Of a DNA stretch of 64,000 nucleotides, positions 51,577-59,800 are shown piece by piece. A program made the translations under genes and the position numbers. Origin of the DNA: Geomesophilobacter sediminis (lineage in GTDB: Bacteria > Desulfobacterota > Desulfuromonadia > Geobacterales > Geobacteraceae); assembly GCF_016458275.1 (NCBI RefSeq), contig NZ_JAEMHM010000002.1, positions 312,001 through 376,000 on the forward strand. Reading direction: 5' to 3'. The notes beneath the pieces are model-generated. The model saw only the letters and a program-made list of their open reading frames with translations. It was not told the DNA's origin and did no database searches. The number at the start of each line of letters is the position of its first letter. Position 1 is the stretch's first letter.

Positions 51577-52065
51577 ATGATTCGCGACGCCGTGCCCGAA
51601 GATGCCGCGGCCATCTGCCGCATTTATAACCCTTACATCGAGCAGACGGTCATCACGTTTGAGACGGAGCCGCTCAGCGTGGAGAAGATGGCGGCCCGGA
51701 TCGAGAGCTACCGCGCGCATTATCCCTGGCTGGTCGCCGAGGAAAATGGTGCGGTGGTCGGCTATGCCTACGCTGCCAAGTGGCGGGAGCGCCGCGCCTA
51801 CCGCTTTGCGGTGGAGAGCAGCGTATATATTGACCAGTCGGCGCAGGGGCGCGGTCTTGGGGTGCTTCTCTACCAGGAACTGTTCGTCCGGCTGGCGGCG
51901 ATGAAGATCCACGCCGTCCTGGCTTGCATCTCACTCCCCAACCCGGCGAGCATTGCCCTGCACGAAAAGCTCGGCTTTGCCAAGGCGGCTCACTTCACCG
52001 AAGTCGGCTGGAAGTTCGACCGGTGGATCGACGTGGGGTATTGGCAGAAACTGCTGGGGCAATGA
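51577..52065 (+). CDS. GNAT N-acetyltransferase, phosphinothricin acetyltransferase-like
   Basis: The 162-residue protein starts at ATG 51577 with AAGGAG 5 bases before. It has the Pat/Bar/MnaT layout: IRDAVPEDAAAICRIYNPYIEQTVITFETEPLS, YAYAAKWRERRAYRFAVESSVYI, the acetyl-CoA loop QSAQGRGLGVLLYQEL, and NPASIALHEKLGFAKAAHFTEVGWKFDRWIDVGYWQK. Relatives acetylate methionine sulfone/sulfoximine-type amino acids or phosphinothricin. The physiological substrate is unknown; detoxification of amino-acid analogues is likely. Confidence 0.88.
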   Translation: MIRDAVPEDAAAICRIYNPYIEQTVITFETEPLSVEKMAARIESYRAHYPWLVAEENGAVVGYAYAAKWRERRAYRFAVESSVYIDQSAQGRGLGVLLYQELFVRLAAMKIHAVLACISLPNPASIALHEKLGFAKAAHFTEVGWKFDRWIDVGYWQKLLGQ

Positions 52066-52158
52066 GCAGAGAGCAAGCTGTAGGGTCAATCTTCATATGA
52101 TCGCCTCTGGTATCGGAAGAGGGTGCCCGAAAAAGGGGGGGAGATGCTTCGTGGCGCT

Positions 52159-52195
52159 TCCCCTCACCCCGACCCTTTCCCGGAGGGAGAGGAAG
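52159..52195. repeat. Second palindromic repeat family (CCCTCACCCC...GGGAGAGG)
   Basis: The unit CCCTCACCCCGACCCTTTCC continues into CGGAGGGAGAGG and folds into an imperfect hairpin. A second copy is at 56538-56572. It is distinct from the TGTGGGAGCG REP family. Confidence 0.65.
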
Positions 52196-52254
52196 ATAAT
52201 TCATCAGAAGTGCAGGCTTTACATACTAACGACCGCAGGAGGCTGGGAACTGAA

Positions 52255-53340
52255 ATGACACATGGCAACAAGCTTGATTACGGCACCTTCGAGGCTACCA
52301 AGGCGCGCAGCGCCGCGCTGGAACAGGACCTGAAGATTAATCCCCAGAAATACCGCGTCCTGACCGGGGACCGCCCGACCGGCGCCCTCCACATCGGGCA
52401 CCTCTTCGGCTCGCTCCACAACCGGGTCCGCCTGCAGAACCTCGGGGTTCCCATCTACATCGTCATCGCGGACTACCAGGTGCTGACCGACCGCGACATG
52501 TTCGACCAGATCTCCCAGAACGTCCATCAGCTGACCCTCGATTACCTTGCCGCCGGCCTGGACCCCAAATCCGGCCATACCTTCATCTTCCCGCACAGCC
52601 ATGTCCCGGAACTGAACCAGCTGCTTCTTCCGTTTCTGACCCTGGTCACCCAGGCGGAACTGGACCGCAACCCGACGGTTAAAGAGGAGATCCAGGCGGC
52701 GGGGCAGAAGCGGATCAACGCCGGCATGTACATCTACCCGGTGCACCAGGCGGCCGACATCCTCTCGGTCAAAGGGAACATCGTCCCGGTCGGCAAGGAC
52801 CAGCTGCCGCACCTCGAACTCTCCCGTGTCATCGCCCGCCGCTTCAACGAGCGTTTCGCCGGAAACACTCCGGTCTTCCCCGAACCGCACCCGTTGTTGA
52901 GCGAGGCCCCGGTCATCCTCGGTCTGGACGGCTCGCAGAAGATGAGCAAGAGCCGCAACAACGCCATCATGCTTTCGGCAACCGAGGACGAGACCGCCGC
53001 CCTCATCAAGCGGGCCAAAACCGACGCCGACCGCACCATCACCTACGACCAGACCAACCGCCCCGAACTCGCGAATCTCCTGCTCCTCTGCTCGCTCTGC
53101 ACCGGGCGTGCTCCCGAGGCCATCGCGGATGAGATCGGCGACGGCGGGAGCAGCAAGCTGAAGGGGTATCTCACCGAATCCCTTAACGAATACCTTCGCC
53201 CGCTGCGCGAGCGGCGTCGGGAACTCGCGAAGGATCCGGAGATTGTGAAAAACGTGTTGAGGGATGGAATTTCTGCCGCACGCGCCGTCGCGCAAGATAC
53301 ACTTAGCGAGGTCCGAAGGGTGATGAATATGGAAATCTGA
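52255..53340 (+). CDS. trpS: Tryptophan-tRNA ligase
   Basis: The 361-residue class I aminoacyl-tRNA synthetase has the HIGH-equivalent TGALHIGHLFGSLHNRV and the KMSKS loop LDGSQKMSKSRNNAI. YPVHQAADILSVKGNIVPVGKDQLPHLELSRVIARRFN is diagnostic for TrpRS. It charges tRNA-Trp in the cytoplasm. The start is ATG 52255. GGAGG lies about 12 bases upstream, rather far, but no closer in-frame start exists, and longer reading extends into a repeat at 52159-52195. It belongs to the group with a longer N-terminus (TFEATKARSAALEQDLKINPQKYRVL). Confidence 0.93.
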   Translation: MTHGNKLDYGTFEATKARSAALEQDLKINPQKYRVLTGDRPTGALHIGHLFGSLHNRVRLQNLGVPIYIVIADYQVLTDRDMFDQISQNVHQLTLDYLAAGLDPKSGHTFIFPHSHVPELNQLLLPFLTLVTQAELDRNPTVKEEIQAAGQKRINAGMYIYPVHQAADILSVKGNIVPVGKDQLPHLELSRVIARRFNERFAGNTPVFPEPHPLLSEAPVILGLDGSQKMSKSRNNAIMLSATEDETAALIKRAKTDADRTITYDQTNRPELANLLLLCSLCTGRAPEAIADEIGDGGSSKLKGYLTESLNEYLRPLRERRRELAKDPEIVKNVLRDGISAARAVAQDTLSEVRRVMNMEI

Positions 53341-53360
53341 GCCAAGGAGGTTCCCCCGTC

Positions 53361-54017
53361 ATGAAAGTGATCGCGGTCAACGGCAGCCCGAGGAAGCAGT
53401 GGAATACGGCACTTCTCCTTGAAAAAGCTTTGGAGGGCGCCGCCGCGAGAGGAGCCGAGACGGAGATCATTCATCTCTACGATCTCAACTTCAAGGGGTG
53501 CATGAGCTGCTTCGCCTGCAAGACCCGGGGCGGGCCGAGCTACGGCAGGTGCGGATACGACGATGATCTGACACCGATCCTCAAGAAGATCGAGGACGCC
53601 GACGCCCTGATCATCGGTTCCCCGATCTACTTCGGCAACGTGACTGGCGAACTGCATTCCTTCCTGGAGCGGCTCCTCTTCCCGTACGGGACGTACACCG
53701 AGCCGCCCCAGAGCCTCTTCCCGAGAAAGATAAACACCGCGATCATCTACACGATGAACATGAGGAAGGAACAGGCGCGGGAATTGGGCTATTTCCAGCA
53801 ACTGAGCGGGCATGAGCGGACCCTGGAAGAATGGTTTGGCGCTTCCGAGTCCCTCTACAGTTTCGACACCTACCAATTCGACGATTACAACCGGGTGGTG
53901 GCCGACCGGTTCGACCCGGGCAAGAAGGCCAAGCGGCGCGAGCACATCTTCCCGCTCGACCTGCAAAACGCGTTTGACCTGGGGAGCCGGCTGATCGCGG
54001 AACCGTGCTCGCCTTGA
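53361..54017 (+). CDS. Flavodoxin-fold NAD(P)H-dependent reductase / iron-sulfur flavoprotein-like
   Basis: The 218-residue protein begins with the FMN phosphate loop MKVIAVNGSPRKQWNT and has GSPIYFGNVTGELHSFLERL. A short Cys cluster (FKGCMSCFACKTRG, later RCGYDDD) matches the C-x2-C-x2-C pattern of iron-sulfur flavoproteins, which use it for a compact Fe-S cluster, and of related multimeric flavodoxin WrbA-like reductases. It probably moves electrons from NAD(P)H or ferredoxin to small acceptors. It is 20 bases after trpS with a good AAGGAGG site, so read-through from trpS is possible. Confidence 0.85.
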   Translation: MKVIAVNGSPRKQWNTALLLEKALEGAAARGAETEIIHLYDLNFKGCMSCFACKTRGGPSYGRCGYDDDLTPILKKIEDADALIIGSPIYFGNVTGELHSFLERLLFPYGTYTEPPQSLFPRKINTAIIYTMNMRKEQARELGYFQQLSGHERTLEEWFGASESLYSFDTYQFDDYNRVVADRFDPGKKAKRREHIFPLDLQNAFDLGSRLIAEPCSP

Positions 54018-54048
54018 GGGGCTGGATGGGTTTGGGAATGGATAAGTA

Positions 54049-54086
54049 AAGGGGGACTGGCACCTGCGGAGCCAGTCCCCTTCTTC
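54049..54086 (+). terminator. Terminator after the flavoprotein gene
   Basis: GGGGACTGGC pairs with GCCAGTCCCC (54052-54061 and 54071-54080), followed by TTCTTCG. Confidence 0.75.
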
Positions 54087-54126
54087 GCTTCGCAGCGGCT
54101 CTTCATCGGGTTGGCAGGTAAAGGAT

Positions 54127-54459
54127 ATGGAACCGGAAAGCTCCAAGTACGCGCGGATTTATCATGTGGTATCCCTGATACCGCCGGGGCGGGTCGCCAC
54201 CTACGGGCAGGTGGCACTCCTGGCCGGGCTTCCGGGGCGGGCGCGACTGGTCGGGCATGTTTTGAGTGCCAGCACCGACCGCTCGTTACCCTGGTTCCGG
54301 GTGGTCAACGCTTCCGGGGGAATCAGCATCCGCTCCGGTGCCATCTCTTCGGACACCGAACAGCGGTTGCGGCTGGAACATGAGGGGGTGGTGTTCGACG
54401 CGCACGGGCGGCTTTCGCTGGAGCGTTACCGGTGGCGGCCGGAGCCGGGGGAATTTTAA
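54127..54459 (+). CDS. Alkyltransferase-like (ATL) DNA lesion-binding protein
   Basis: The 110-residue protein has the MGMT DNA-binding domain (IPPGRVATYGQVALLAGLPGRARLVGHVLSAS). The active-site PCHR of methyltransferases is replaced by PWFR (Trp56 at the Cys position), so it cannot accept alkyl groups. ATL proteins of this type bind O6-alkylguanine, flip it out, and hand the lesion to nucleotide excision repair. Most ATLs read PWHR, so Phe57 in place of His is unusual. The helix-turn-helix Tyr26 and Arg40 (the finger) are kept. AAAGGAT precedes the ATG. It stands between two terminators as a single gene. Confidence 0.87.
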   Translation: MEPESSKYARIYHVVSLIPPGRVATYGQVALLAGLPGRARLVGHVLSASTDRSLPWFRVVNASGGISIRSGAISSDTEQRLRLEHEGVVFDAHGRLSLERYRWRPEPGEF

Positions 54460-54496
54460 ACGTAGGGAATCCGGGAGGGGTGGCCATCAACCGTAG

Positions 54497-54529
54497 GGGC
54501 GCAGCATGCTGTCATGCTGCGCCCTTTTT
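54497..54529 (+). terminator. Intrinsic terminator after the ATL gene
   Basis: GGGCGCAGCATG and CATGCTGCGCCC form a 12-bp stem with a CTGT loop, followed by TTTTT. A related decayed GCGCAGCATGCTGC copy occurs near 54580. Confidence 0.85.
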
Positions 54530-54712
54530 GCGTCTGGGGCAGGGGAAATCGAGGGGGGCGAAACGGTTGGTCGGGCTGATGGGCGCAGCATGCTGCACCC
54601 CTACCGTCAGGTGGTGCGGTTGCCGGGGGGCGGGGCTAAACGGAAGCTCTGTCGCGACGCCGGGGGAGCGGCTTCACCAAGTCCCTCTCCCGGAGGGCGA
54701 ACGTGGAGCACA

Positions 54713-55006
54713 TCAGTTCAGGTGGAGTAATCCCACCAGTTCCGCGATCTCCGGCGTGCGCAGCGAATAGCGGACCCGGGTTCCTTCCCGGTGGGAAACC
54801 AGGATCCCGCTTTGCTTCATCACCTTGAGATGCTGGGACACGATTGCCTGGGGCAGGTCGAGACACTCCCAGATCTGCATCACGCAGGCCGATTCCCGGG
54901 CCAGCCCCGCGGCGATCCGCAGCCGTATCGGGTGCCCCAGGGCTCGGAGCAGCAGCGCGCCTTCCTGAAGTTTCTTTTCCATGTCGGGTGTCAGTTTCCT
55001 TTTCAA
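54713..55006 (-). CDS. ArsR-family transcriptional repressor
   Basis: The 97-residue winged helix protein has LLLRALGHPIRLRIAAGLARESACVMQIWECLDLPQAIVSQHLKVMKQSGILVSHREGTRVRYSL, the full ArsR fold. Cys residues in ACVMQIWECL lie where ArsR/SmtB-type alpha-3 metal or thiol sensors have C-V-C. Pairs of Cys in this position also occur in persulfide sensors such as SqrR/BigR, which fits the rhodanese nearby. TTG 55006 is chosen from GGGGGAAG upstream; ATG at 54982 is the alternative. It is the last gene of the minus-strand efflux cluster, separated from the rhodanese gene by a repeat-rich gap. Confidence 0.85.
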   Translation of the reverse strand: MKRKLTPDMEKKLQEGALLLRALGHPIRLRIAAGLARESACVMQIWECLDLPQAIVSQHLKVMKQSGILVSHREGTRVRYSLRTPEIAELVGLLHLN

Positions 55007-55067
55007 AGCGACTTCCCCCTTTTCCGGCTGAAAGCCATTCCTCTAATCGAGGATCACATCCTGAATA

Positions 55068-55285
55068 ACGCTGTAGGAGCGCCATTCCCTGGCGCGAATA
55101 AACCGGTGCTGCTGCCCCCCTGTTGGAGCGGAATTCCTGCCGCGATTGCCAGCACTGATCGCGACAAGAATGTCGCTCTTTTCGAGATGCCGACGGTTTT
55201 ACCTTTTACTGTGGGAGCAACATGTTTACATCCTGGTGCGTGCGAAGAAGCGACATTCCATCGCGACAGGAATGTCGCTCCGACA
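55068..55285. repeat. Cluster of four to five REP-like palindromes
   Basis: Successive units include TAGGAGCGCCATTCCCTGGC (about 55072), TTGGAGCGGAATTCCTGCCG (about 55124), GATCGCGACAAGAATGTCGC (about 55155) and ATCGCGACAGGAATGTCGCT (about 55259). They fill the gap between the ArsR and rhodanese genes and mix three arm types. Confidence 0.8.
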
Positions 55286-55296
55286 GGGGTTCTGCT

Positions 55297-55677
55297 TTAC
55301 CGCTCGATCGGGAAACCGTTGCGGTACCAGCCTACGATGCCGTCGGTCATGTGATAGACGTCGCGAAAGCCCTTTTCCACGAGCATCGCGGCAGCGGATG
55401 CCGAACGGGCGCCGACCGCACAGTAGACGACAACCGGCCGGTTTTTCGGTACGGAGTTAAGCCGCGCTCCCAACTCGCTGAGCGGGATCAGCACGGCACC
55501 ATGCAAATGGGCCTGGCGGTACTCGTCCGGGGTGCGGACGTCCAGAAGGAATGCGTCCTTCTTCTGGGCAAGGAAGGTCTTTACCTGCGGCGAGGTGAGG
55601 TTTTTCACCCCGGCGGCAAAGGTGCTCATCGGAATCAACAACAGTAACGACACTACAACCAGGCTTCTTCTCAACAT
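55297..55677 (-). CDS. Periplasmic single-domain rhodanese
   Basis: The 126-residue protein has a signal peptide (SLVVVSLLLLIPMSTFA) and one rhodanese domain (FLLDVRTPDEYRQAHLHGAVLIPLSEL; the persulfide-forming Cys in VVYCAVGARSASAAAML; GIVGWYRNGFPI). The active loop CAVGARS is complete. It would shuttle sulfane sulfur in the periplasm. It is 24 bases after the DUF2892 gene on the same strand. Rhodanese plus DUF2892 is the YgaP combination, here as two genes. Confidence 0.88.
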   Translation of the reverse strand: MLRRSLVVVSLLLLIPMSTFAAGVKNLTSPQVKTFLAQKKDAFLLDVRTPDEYRQAHLHGAVLIPLSELGARLNSVPKNRPVVVYCAVGARSASAAAMLVEKGFRDVYHMTDGIVGWYRNGFPIER

Positions 55678-55701
55678 CGATGCTCCTCGTTTTCTCTTCT
55701 T

Positions 55702-55914
55702 TTATTTGCAGCAGGTGGCTTTGGGCTGTTTGGGAACCCCGGCTTTCTCCAGAAAGGTCATCATCGGGCACCAGTTGGTGAATCCGGACTGGAACAGGTT
55801 GAGGCCGACAAAGGCGGTGAACCAGAGCCAGTTCGGACTGTGAAAATGGGCCAGGGCCAGGGACAGCAGGGTGAAAAATCCGGCGATGAGACGCAAAAGT
55901 CGATCGATATACAT
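55702..55914 (-). CDS. DUF2892 (YgaP-like) inner membrane protein
   Basis: The 70-residue protein has two hydrophobic helices ([17 protein letters not shown] and [17 protein letters not shown]) and the DUF2892 signature [20 protein letters not shown], with Cys near the second helix end and a C-terminal TCCK. The domain is typically fused or adjacent to rhodaneses and is suspected to handle sulfur or thiocyanate-related species at the membrane. Genes on both sides are on the same strand and close. Confidence 0.87.
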   Translation of the reverse strand: MYIDRLLRLIAGFFTLLSLALAHFHSPNWLWFTAFVGLNLFQSGFTNWCPMMTFLEKAGVPKQPKATCCK

Positions 55915-56023
55915 GGTGGAACTCCTCTCTATTTGGGCAGCTCGGTTACATCACGGAAACCCATCCTCACCCGGTTCCTCTCCTTGAAGGAGTGGGGACG
56001 CCAAGAGCGAGGGATTTGTCTGT

Positions 56024-56476
56024 CTACTTAGTTATGCCGGTGGCAGGGCAGCCTTTTTCCAGCAGAAGCTCCGCTACTTTGCCGGCTACGCGGCCGGTCA
56101 GGTCGGCGCAGCCACCTTTGCCGTTGGCGGTGATCACCTTGCAGCAGGTGGCCCGATACTGCGTCTTGAACCAATGGTGCAGATCCTTGGTAAGGACCGC
56201 GGCGCCCTTGCGGTCGCCGTTCATGACCACGCCGAAAGCCATGGATCCCCCGGCCACCGCGCCGCAGAGGCATCCGGCGCCGGAGCCGCCGCCGAACCCG
56301 CCGGCCAAAAGCACCACTTCCTCGGGGACCTGGGGGGCGAACGCTGTCTTCACCGCGCTCAGGACCGCCTCCGCACAATGCATCTTGCCGGAACGGTATT
56401 TACCCTCGGCATCGGCCGCCACCTTGTCGGCGACCCCCTCGACTTCAACAGTTGCTTCTTTCTTCATCCAGAACAT
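56024..56476 (-). CDS. C_GCAxxG_C_C family putative redox protein
   Basis: The 150-residue protein matches the C_GCAxxG_C_C family: KMHCAEAVLSAV at the N-terminus, LAGGFGGGSGAGCLCGAVAGGSMAFG in the centre (key Gly-Cys pairs), TCCKVITANGKGGCADLTG, and a final Cys near the end. The conserved Cys suggest metal or Fe-S binding or redox activity; no activity is known for the family. It lies between the RND pump gene and the DUF2892/rhodanese pair on the same strand. Confidence 0.88.
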   Translation of the reverse strand: MFWMKKEATVEVEGVADKVAADAEGKYRSGKMHCAEAVLSAVKTAFAPQVPEEVVLLAGGFGGGSGAGCLCGAVAGGSMAFGVVMNGDRKGAAVLTKDLHHWFKTQYRATCCKVITANGKGGCADLTGRVAGKVAELLLEKGCPATGITK

Positions 56477-56537
56477 GCTGACTCCTCTTCTATTGGGGTT
56501 TCTATCTATGAAGGTTTGTACTGCCTGCTGTTTATTT

Positions 56538-56572
56538 CCTCACCCCGGCCCTCTACCAGAGGGAAAGGGGGA
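56538..56572. repeat. Second copy of the CCTCACCCC palindromic repeat
   Basis: CCTCACCCCGGCCCTCTACC and AGAGGGAAAGGGG fold into a hairpin abutting the end of the RND pump gene. On the minus strand it could also act as an mRNA-protecting hairpin. Confidence 0.6.
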
Positions 56573-59500
56573 TTAGGCGACCGGTTTCCGGTGCTTTTCC
56601 TTCCACGATTCCACCAGGTAGTACAGGATGGGGATGGTGATACGGGAGAGGGTGGTCGAGGCGATCTCGCCGCACATCATGGCGATGGCAAGCCCCTGGA
56701 AGATCGGATCGAAGAGGATCACGAAACTGCCGACAACGACTGCGGCAGCGGTGAGCAGCATCGGGCGGAAACGGACCGCGCCGGCGTCGATGATCGCCTC
56801 GTCCAGAGGCATTCCTTCGCGGCGGCGCAGTTCGGCGAAGTCGATCAGGATGATCGAGTTCCGGACGATGATGCCGGCCAGGGCGATGAAGCCGATCATG
56901 CTGGTTGCGGTGAAGAAGGCGCCCATCAGCGCGTGACCCGGGAGGATGCCGATCAGGGTGAGCGGAATCGGCGCCATGATGACCAGCGGGGTGGTGAAGT
57001 CTTTGAACCAGGCAACTACCAGGACGTAGATCAATACCATGACCGCGCCGAAAGCGGCGCCCAGGTCGCGGAAGACCTCGTAGGTGATGTGCCACTCGCC
57101 GTCCCACTTGATTCCCGGACGGGTCTCGTCCCAGGGCTGGCTCGCGGCGCGCTGCTCGATGTGGTACCCGCCGGCAAGCGGGATCTTGTCGATCTCCTTC
57201 TGCATCTTGAGGATCGCGTAAACCGGTGCCTCGATCACTCCGGCAACGTCGCCGGTGACATAGACTACGCTTTTCAGGTTCTTCCGGTAAAGCGATTTTT
57301 CCTCGATCCCGGGCACCACCCGGACCAGCTGGGAAAGCGGTACGTTGCCGTGGGGACCGGTGACGTAGATGGACGAGAGCGATGCGATGTCGCTGCGGCG
57401 CGGCTCGGGGAGGCGCAGGTTGATGTAGACCGGCTCCTTCTCGCGCGGGTCGTGCATCAGCCCGGCGGGGACCCCGCCTACCGCGAGCTGCAGGGTCTGC
57501 ACCACGTCGGCGGTGCTGATCCCTGAAAGGGCTGCCTTCTCGCGGTCCACCTCGAAGCGGACGTTGGGCTGATCATCTTCCTGATACCAGTCGGCATCCA
57601 CGACGCCGGGGGTCTTCATGAAGATCTCCTTGACCTTGCGGGCGATCTCGACCCGGCTTGCCTGGTCCGGCCCGTAAACCTCGGTCACCAGGGTGGAGAG
57701 GACCGGCGGCCCCGGCGGGATCTCGGCAACCTTCAGGCGCGCGCCGTAGCGGTCGGCAACCGCCTTGAGGGCGGGACGGATCCGGCGGGCGATGTCGTGG
57801 GACTGGTCGTGGCGCTTGTCCTTGGGCACCAGGTTCACCTGGATTTCGGCGACGTTCGCCCCCTTGCGCAGGTAGTAATGGCGCACCAGCCCGTTGAAGT
57901 TGAAGGGCGAGCTGGTCCCGACGTAGCTTTGGAAGTCGGTCACCTCGGGAACCCGGCGCAGCACGTCGCCCATCTCGGCCACCATCCGGGCGTTCTGCTC
58001 CAGGGTGACCCCCTCCGGCGCGTCGACGATGAGTTGGAGCTCGCTCTTGTTGTCGAAGGGGAGCATCTTGACGGTGACTGCCTTGAAGTAGATGAGCGAA
58101 CAGGAGAGAAGCAGGAGCAGCACCACCAGGGCCAGGAAACCGTTACGGACCGGCTTCTTGTGCAGCAGGGCGCCCATGATCTTCCGGTAGAACTCGGTCA
58201 TCCTGGATTCTTCCGGCTCGGCCGCGCTCCCGAAGTGGGACTCACCCTTCATGAAGCGGTAGGCAAAGTACGGGGTCACGATGAAGGCGATCAAGAGCGA
58301 GAAGATCATCGCCATCGAGGCGCCGACCGGGATCGGCCGCATGTAGGGGCCCATCAGCCCGCCCACGAAGCCCATCGGCAGGATACTGCCGATGACGGCG
58401 AGGGTGGCGAGCATGGTCGGGTTGCCGATCTCGTCGACGGCACGAATTGCAGCCTCCAAAGGCTTTAGGCGCGTAGTGGTGAAGTAGCGGTGGATGTTTT
58501 CCACCACGACGATGGCGTCGTCCACCAAGATGCCGATGGAGAAGATCAGCGCGAAGAGGGTGATCCGGTTCAGCGTGTAGCCGATCCGGTTGAAGATGAA
58601 CATGGTCAGCGCCAGGGTCACCGGGATCGCGATGGCGGCGACCGCGCCGGCGCGCCATCCCATGAAGATGGCGATCAGGATGGTGACCGAGATGGCGGCC
58701 AGGAACATGTGGAACAAAAGTTCGTTGTTCTTTTCCTTGGCGGTCTCACCGTAGTTGCGGGTGACCGTGATCTGCATGTCGGCAGGAATGATCTTTCCCT
58801 TGGCGAATTCCACCCGCTGCATCAGGTCTTCAGCAACCCAGGTCGCGTTAGCCCCCTTGCGCTTGGCGACCGCGATGGTGACGGCGGGATGATCCCCGGC
58901 GCCCCCCTTGAGCCCTTTTTCGGCCGCGGCCGGGCCCAGCCCGAAAAAGACGTAGTCGGAGGGGTCCTGCACCCCGTCGGAGACATCGGCTACGTCTTCC
59001 AGGTAGACCGGGCTCCCCCCCTTGACGCCGACCACCAGCCGCTTGATCCCCTGCGGGCTGTCCAAAAGGGTCCCGGCGTTCAGGGTGTATTCCTTGTTGC
59101 CGGAGGCGTAGTTCCCGGCCTGGCGGGCGTAATTGCCTTTCTGCAGCGCCCCCGTCACCTCCAGGGGGGATATGCTGAGCGCCGCCAGCTTGGTCGGGTC
59201 GAGCCGCACCTTGAGCTCCCGGGAGAGTCCCCCCTTGATCTCGGTGTCGCCCACGTTGTCCGATTTCTTCAGCTCGTCGCAGAGCTCCCGGGCCACCCGG
59301 CGCAAGGCAAAGTGGTCGTAGCGCTCGGACCAGAGGGTAAGGGTGAGGATCGGGACGTCGTCGATCGACTTGGGGACCACCAGCGGGTCCCCGGCGCCGT
59401 GGGGAAGGATGCCGCGGTTGCTCATGACCTTGTTGTAGAGCTTGACCAGCGACTCTTCCATGTTCTGCCCGACCAAGAACCGAACGGTGACGATCCCCAT

Positions 59501-59779
59501 GCCGGGACGGCTCGCGGAGTAGACGTACTCCACCCCTTTGATCTCCCAGATCTTCTTCTCCAACGGGGACACTACCCGCTCTTCGACTTCCTTGGGTGAG
59601 GAGCCGGGGAGGGGGAGGTAGACGTCGACCATGGGGACGACGATCTGGGGCTCCTCCTCGCGCGGCGTGGCGATGATGGCGTAGAGCCCGAGGAGCAGCG
59701 ACGCCGCCACGATGAGCGGGGTGAGCTTGGAGTCTATGAAGGCGCGGGCGATTCTCCCGGCAAATCCGAGGTTGTTCAT
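56573..59779 (-). CDS. RND efflux pump (AcrB-like superfamily permease)
   Basis: The 1068-residue protein has 12 predicted membrane helices and two large periplasmic loops. Helix 4 carries [21 protein letters not shown] with the proton-relay pair Asp420/Asp421, as in drug-type (HAE) RND pumps, and lacks the CzcA/CusA metal signatures. The N-terminus [33 protein letters not shown] and the [30 protein letters not shown] region belong to a branch found beside rhodanese and C_GCAxxG_C_C genes. It is driven by the proton gradient and works with the adaptor and TolC-like genes upstream. The substrate is unknown; context hints at a sulfur- or thiol-linked compound. Confidence 0.9.
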   Translation of the reverse strand: MNNLGFAGRIARAFIDSKLTPLIVAASLLLGLYAIIATPREEEPQIVVPMVDVYLPLPGSSPKEVEERVVSPLEKKIWEIKGVEYVYSASRPGMGIVTVRFLVGQNMEESLVKLYNKVMSNRGILPHGAGDPLVVPKSIDDVPILTLTLWSERYDHFALRRVARELCDELKKSDNVGDTEIKGGLSRELKVRLDPTKLAALSISPLEVTGALQKGNYARQAGNYASGNKEYTLNAGTLLDSPQGIKRLVVGVKGGSPVYLEDVADVSDGVQDPSDYVFFGLGPAAAEKGLKGGAGDHPAVTIAVAKRKGANATWVAEDLMQRVEFAKGKIIPADMQITVTRNYGETAKEKNNELLFHMFLAAISVTILIAIFMGWRAGAVAAIAIPVTLALTMFIFNRIGYTLNRITLFALIFSIGILVDDAIVVVENIHRYFTTTRLKPLEAAIRAVDEIGNPTMLATLAVIGSILPMGFVGGLMGPYMRPIPVGASMAMIFSLLIAFIVTPYFAYRFMKGESHFGSAAEPEESRMTEFYRKIMGALLHKKPVRNGFLALVVLLLLLSCSLIYFKAVTVKMLPFDNKSELQLIVDAPEGVTLEQNARMVAEMGDVLRRVPEVTDFQSYVGTSSPFNFNGLVRHYYLRKGANVAEIQVNLVPKDKRHDQSHDIARRIRPALKAVADRYGARLKVAEIPPGPPVLSTLVTEVYGPDQASRVEIARKVKEIFMKTPGVVDADWYQEDDQPNVRFEVDREKAALSGISTADVVQTLQLAVGGVPAGLMHDPREKEPVYINLRLPEPRRSDIASLSSIYVTGPHGNVPLSQLVRVVPGIEEKSLYRKNLKSVVYVTGDVAGVIEAPVYAILKMQKEIDKIPLAGGYHIEQRAASQPWDETRPGIKWDGEWHITYEVFRDLGAAFGAVMVLIYVLVVAWFKDFTTPLVIMAPIPLTLIGILPGHALMGAFFTATSMIGFIALAGIIVRNSIILIDFAELRRREGMPLDEAIIDAGAVRFRPMLLTAAAVVVGSFVILFDPIFQGLAIAMMCGEIASTTLSRITIPILYYLVESWKEKHRKPVA

Positions 59780-59800
59780 GGTATCTCTCCGTTGCCCCGA

